Origin: Acidobacteriota bacterium | GTDB lineage: Bacteria > Acidobacteriota > Terriglobia > Bryobacterales > Bryobacteraceae | NCBI GenBank assembly: GCA_018268875.1 | Contig: JAFDVT010000723.1 | Coordinates: 1 to 5,440, forward strand | Reading direction: 5' to 3' | Length of the DNA stretch: 5,440 bases | Shown here: positions 3,594 through 5,440 of the stretch, piece by piece | How positions within the stretch are numbered: the first letter of the stretch is position 1 | How the letters are laid out: each line of letters starts with the position of its first letter | The notes under the pieces: model-generated | Told to the model about the DNA's origin: nothing | The model's database searches: none | The model's input: the letters and a program-made list of their open reading frames with translations, nothing else | Made by a program: the position numbers and the translations under genes

Positions 3594-5440
3594 TTGGAAA
3601 ACCTTTTCCTTATTTCCGTAGGCACAGCGTGCGGGGCTCTCATCGCCATTTTGGGGATGATGCGACGGCCCAGAACGCTAATTATCGCTGGCATAGCAAC
3701 TACTGCTTTAGTGCTCCTTTTTTTCATTGTAGCTCAATCGACAGATGACAGACATTCCGTCACGAGCTTCTTTCTAAGATCCTTTCCAACGGTCGCGATA
3801 TCCGCCATCGGCGGTATGGCCATGTCGATTTATGTTTTTCGGCTAGTGCAAACCGAGAATCATAGTTTTGACAACAAACAAGAAATGGACGCGCCGCACT
3901 CATTATTGTTCGTCTCTGTTATTGCCCTGTTAATTGCGTTTCTTGCTCCTGAATTTCCAAGATTCTCCAAAAATATTACCAAAATAAAACTGGGCGAATT
4001 TGAGGCGGAATTTACAGACAAATTCAAAGAAGGAAGGTTGTTTCAGTCGGCCAACGACAAGCGCCCAGAGACATACCAGGATCAACGATTGTGGTACGTG
4101 CTCAATTCTGGATACTTTGATTTCGGATACGTCAAGAGTGGAATCGCAGAAACGAACCTCGCCCTACTGGACTACCGCGACGCATCTTTGGAGGCTGGTT
4201 ACGGAGCGTTGCTGCGGATGATATTCTCCGTGCTGCACCCGATGAAGGAGTGTGCCACTGTACTTTTAGCCGATGACGATTTCAGCGCTGACGTCGTACG
4301 ATCGGAAGCAGGAGAACTTGCTTACTTGCTTCGACGGTTATTGCTGACTGCCCGGAGCGGAAAGGCGACAAACGACCATCAAATTCCGGTTGCCGCATTC
4401 GCGCTGTCCGTGTTCGCACAGGACAGATTCATGCGCCGATCGGACGAGTTGACCGGCGGAGCTATGTCGTTCCGAAACGCGTGCCTGCAGAGTATTCGCG
4501 ACAAATGCGCGGAGCGCGCCAAATTTGGTCAAGGATGCGAATCCGACCCCGCGAAGCAACTGTTCCCCCTGCTTGACTCGGAGCGCTCAGGGAGGGACGA
4601 AGCACAGGACGTGCGTTTTTTTGACGCGGCACCGGCTGACATCCGTGCCATGTCAGGATTGCCATACTCTTACGTGGTGTTGGCGTACTTGTATTTGCTT
4701 TCCGGCGATGACCTCAGCGCCATAAAGACGCTAGAAGAACACTATGATGAGTTCAATTACGATCGGGCTTATGTACGAGCGCTTATGGGATTATGGGATC
4801 TGAAGGGAGAGGCTCGCCTCGCAACGGACGCGGCTAAGCGCGCAAGAATTTTGGCAGACGCAGACTTGCGGCATGCCACTGCCGCGAAGGCATTTGTCGA
4901 CTTCGATATCAAGAATTGGACTTGGCGACAAATCCACCCCGAACAAGACAAGAAGACCAGCGAGAGTCTGGAAAAGAGCCTGGAAAACCGACTTTCGCGT
5001 CGACTGAACAATTCCAAAGTCGAATTCGGATACCAATTGTCCTCACAGCGTGGCAGCAATGTTTCACAGAGTGAACTCGCAGCCGCGCTCTCGGATGTTC
5101 GTTTGGCAATCGCATCGAAAACCTCCGAGGTCAAGGTAGCCAGAACGGAAGGATGGGCGAAGACCTTGGGGGCGGTATCGGAGAGAATTAGGCTTGATAG
5201 GGTATGGGGCGCGGAGTGGTTTTTCGCAATTCATGTCGAAGCTAGGCTCTCTTTGGCGCAATCGTTGCTTTTGTGGCGACAGGACAACAATGTCGCTTGT
5301 AGTGCAGCCAGGCTGAAGTTCGTGAAGCAATCCCTTGAGGAACAACGAGATATGCTCCTCTCAAATTGCAGAAATGCGTCACTAGGAAAGCGGATGTGCG
5401 AACTAAGGTTGCGATATCAGGCACTCACCGCCGATTATAA
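3594..5440 (+). CDS. Large hypothetical membrane protein with four N-terminal helices and helical-repeat soluble region (3' end outside the window)
   Basis: The frame runs 615 codons from TTG without a stop and leaves the window open: the last bases read GAT TAT AA, so the apparent terminal TAA is out of frame. Four hydrophobic segments are visible: about residues 3-22 (LFLISVGTACGALIAILG), 28-48 (TLIIAGIATTALVLLFFIVA), 64-84 (TVAISAIGGMAMSIYVF) and 103-119 (SLLFVSVIALLIAFLAP). Arg24-Arg25 and Arg27 after the first helix suggest a cytoplasmic loop there. An amphipathic link, KIKLGEFEAEF (130-140), follows. The rest is soluble and mostly helical. Residues 357-450 (from PYSYVVLAYLYLLSGDD through TDAAKRARILADADLRHA) resemble TPR-type repeats, and 450-480 are charged and possibly coiled-coil. 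No enzyme motif (Walker A, DDE, HD, TIR or protease) was seen. It is the first convincing cargo gene of the putative island, with lower GC than the left flank. Membrane-bound sensor or scaffold is only a guess; function is unknown. Confidence 0.85.
   Translation, partial: MENLFLISVGTACGALIAILGMMRRPRTLIIAGIATTALVLLFFIVAQSTDDRHSVTSFFLRSFPTVAISAIGGMAMSIYVFRLVQTENHSFDNKQEMDAPHSLLFVSVIALLIAFLAPEFPRFSKNITKIKLGEFEAEFTDKFKEGRLFQSANDKRPETYQDQRLWYVLNSGYFDFGYVKSGIAETNLALLDYRDASLEAGYGALLRMIFSVLHPMKECATVLLADDDFSADVVRSEAGELAYLLRRLLLTARSGKATNDHQIPVAAFALSVFAQDRFMRRSDELTGGAMSFRNACLQSIRDKCAERAKFGQGCESDPAKQLFPLLDSERSGRDEAQDVRFFDAAPADIRAMSGLPYSYVVLAYLYLLSGDDLSAIKTLEEHYDEFNYDRAYVRALMGLWDLKGEARLATDAAKRARILADADLRHATAAKAFVDFDIKNWTWRQIHPEQDKKTSESLEKSLENRLSRRLNNSKVEFGYQLSSQRGSNVSQSELAAALSDVRLAIASKTSEVKVARTEGWAKTLGAVSERIRLDRVWGAEWFFAIHVEARLSLAQSLLLWRQDNNVACSAARLKFVKQSLEEQRDMLLSNCRNASLGKRMCELRLRYQALTADY

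Noticed and set aside
3089..3727. Minus-strand open frame of 212 codons
   Set aside because: It overlaps the N-terminal membrane helices of the large plus-strand gene and its ribosome binding site, and its translation is rich in Arg/Ser/Pro with no recognisable domain.
4769..5134. Minus-strand open frames opposite the large membrane-protein gene
   Set aside because: They are short, overlap each other in different frames and lie wholly inside an unbroken plus-strand coding region.
5438..5440. TAA at the very end of the window as stop codon of the large gene
   Set aside because: The frame from the TTG at 3594 reads GAT TAT AA, so this TAA is out of frame and the gene stays open at the right edge.

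Overview
The window looks like the left-hand edge of a genomic island in a high-GC bacterium, most likely a proteobacterium. The evidence is GC-rich coding sequence with strong G/C third positions at the left, a Tat-type signal peptide, an IS3-family remnant, and a tRNA-Arg fragment with an encoded CCA. No single gene fixes the genus. By hand count, bases 601-660 hold 41 G+C of 60, while bases 3901-3960 hold 23 of 60, so composition changes clearly across the window.

Bases 1-2191 read as ordinary chromosome. First comes the 3' part of a transcriptional regulator with a winged-helix domain followed by a bacterial transcriptional activation (BTAD-like) domain (1-1119, open at the left edge). 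Next is a complete gene for a Tat-exported alpha/beta hydrolase of the epoxide hydrolase/haloalkane dehalogenase type (1229-2191). A perfect 26-bp palindrome lies between them, directly upstream of the hydrolase ribosome binding site, and could be an operator.

The boundary is at about 2355-2440. A strong hairpin terminator (2355-2388) follows, on the minus strand, the 3' half of a tRNA-Arg(ACG) gene (2395-2439). The fragment runs from the anticodon loop to CCA; its 5' half is missing and the homology stops at base 2440. This is the usual footprint of a tyrosine-recombinase element that used a tRNA 3' end as attB. From the orientation, the chromosome lies to the left and the element to the right, and a complete tRNA-Arg(ACG) gene, probably with an integrase gene nearby, is expected beyond the right edge.

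From 2440 onward the sequence is mosaic. There is a short edge segment with an 11-bp-periodic direct repeat. An internally deleted IS3-family element (2569-3070) keeps both terminal inverted repeats, the start of orfA and the end of orfB. Then comes about 0.5 kb of weakly coding or decayed DNA. The largest gene in the window begins with TTG at 3594 behind an AAGGAG ribosome binding site and runs unbroken to the last base. It encodes at least 615 residues, with four predicted N-terminal membrane segments and a long helical, partly TPR-like soluble part. I do not recognise its family; it is the most likely candidate here for something undescribed.
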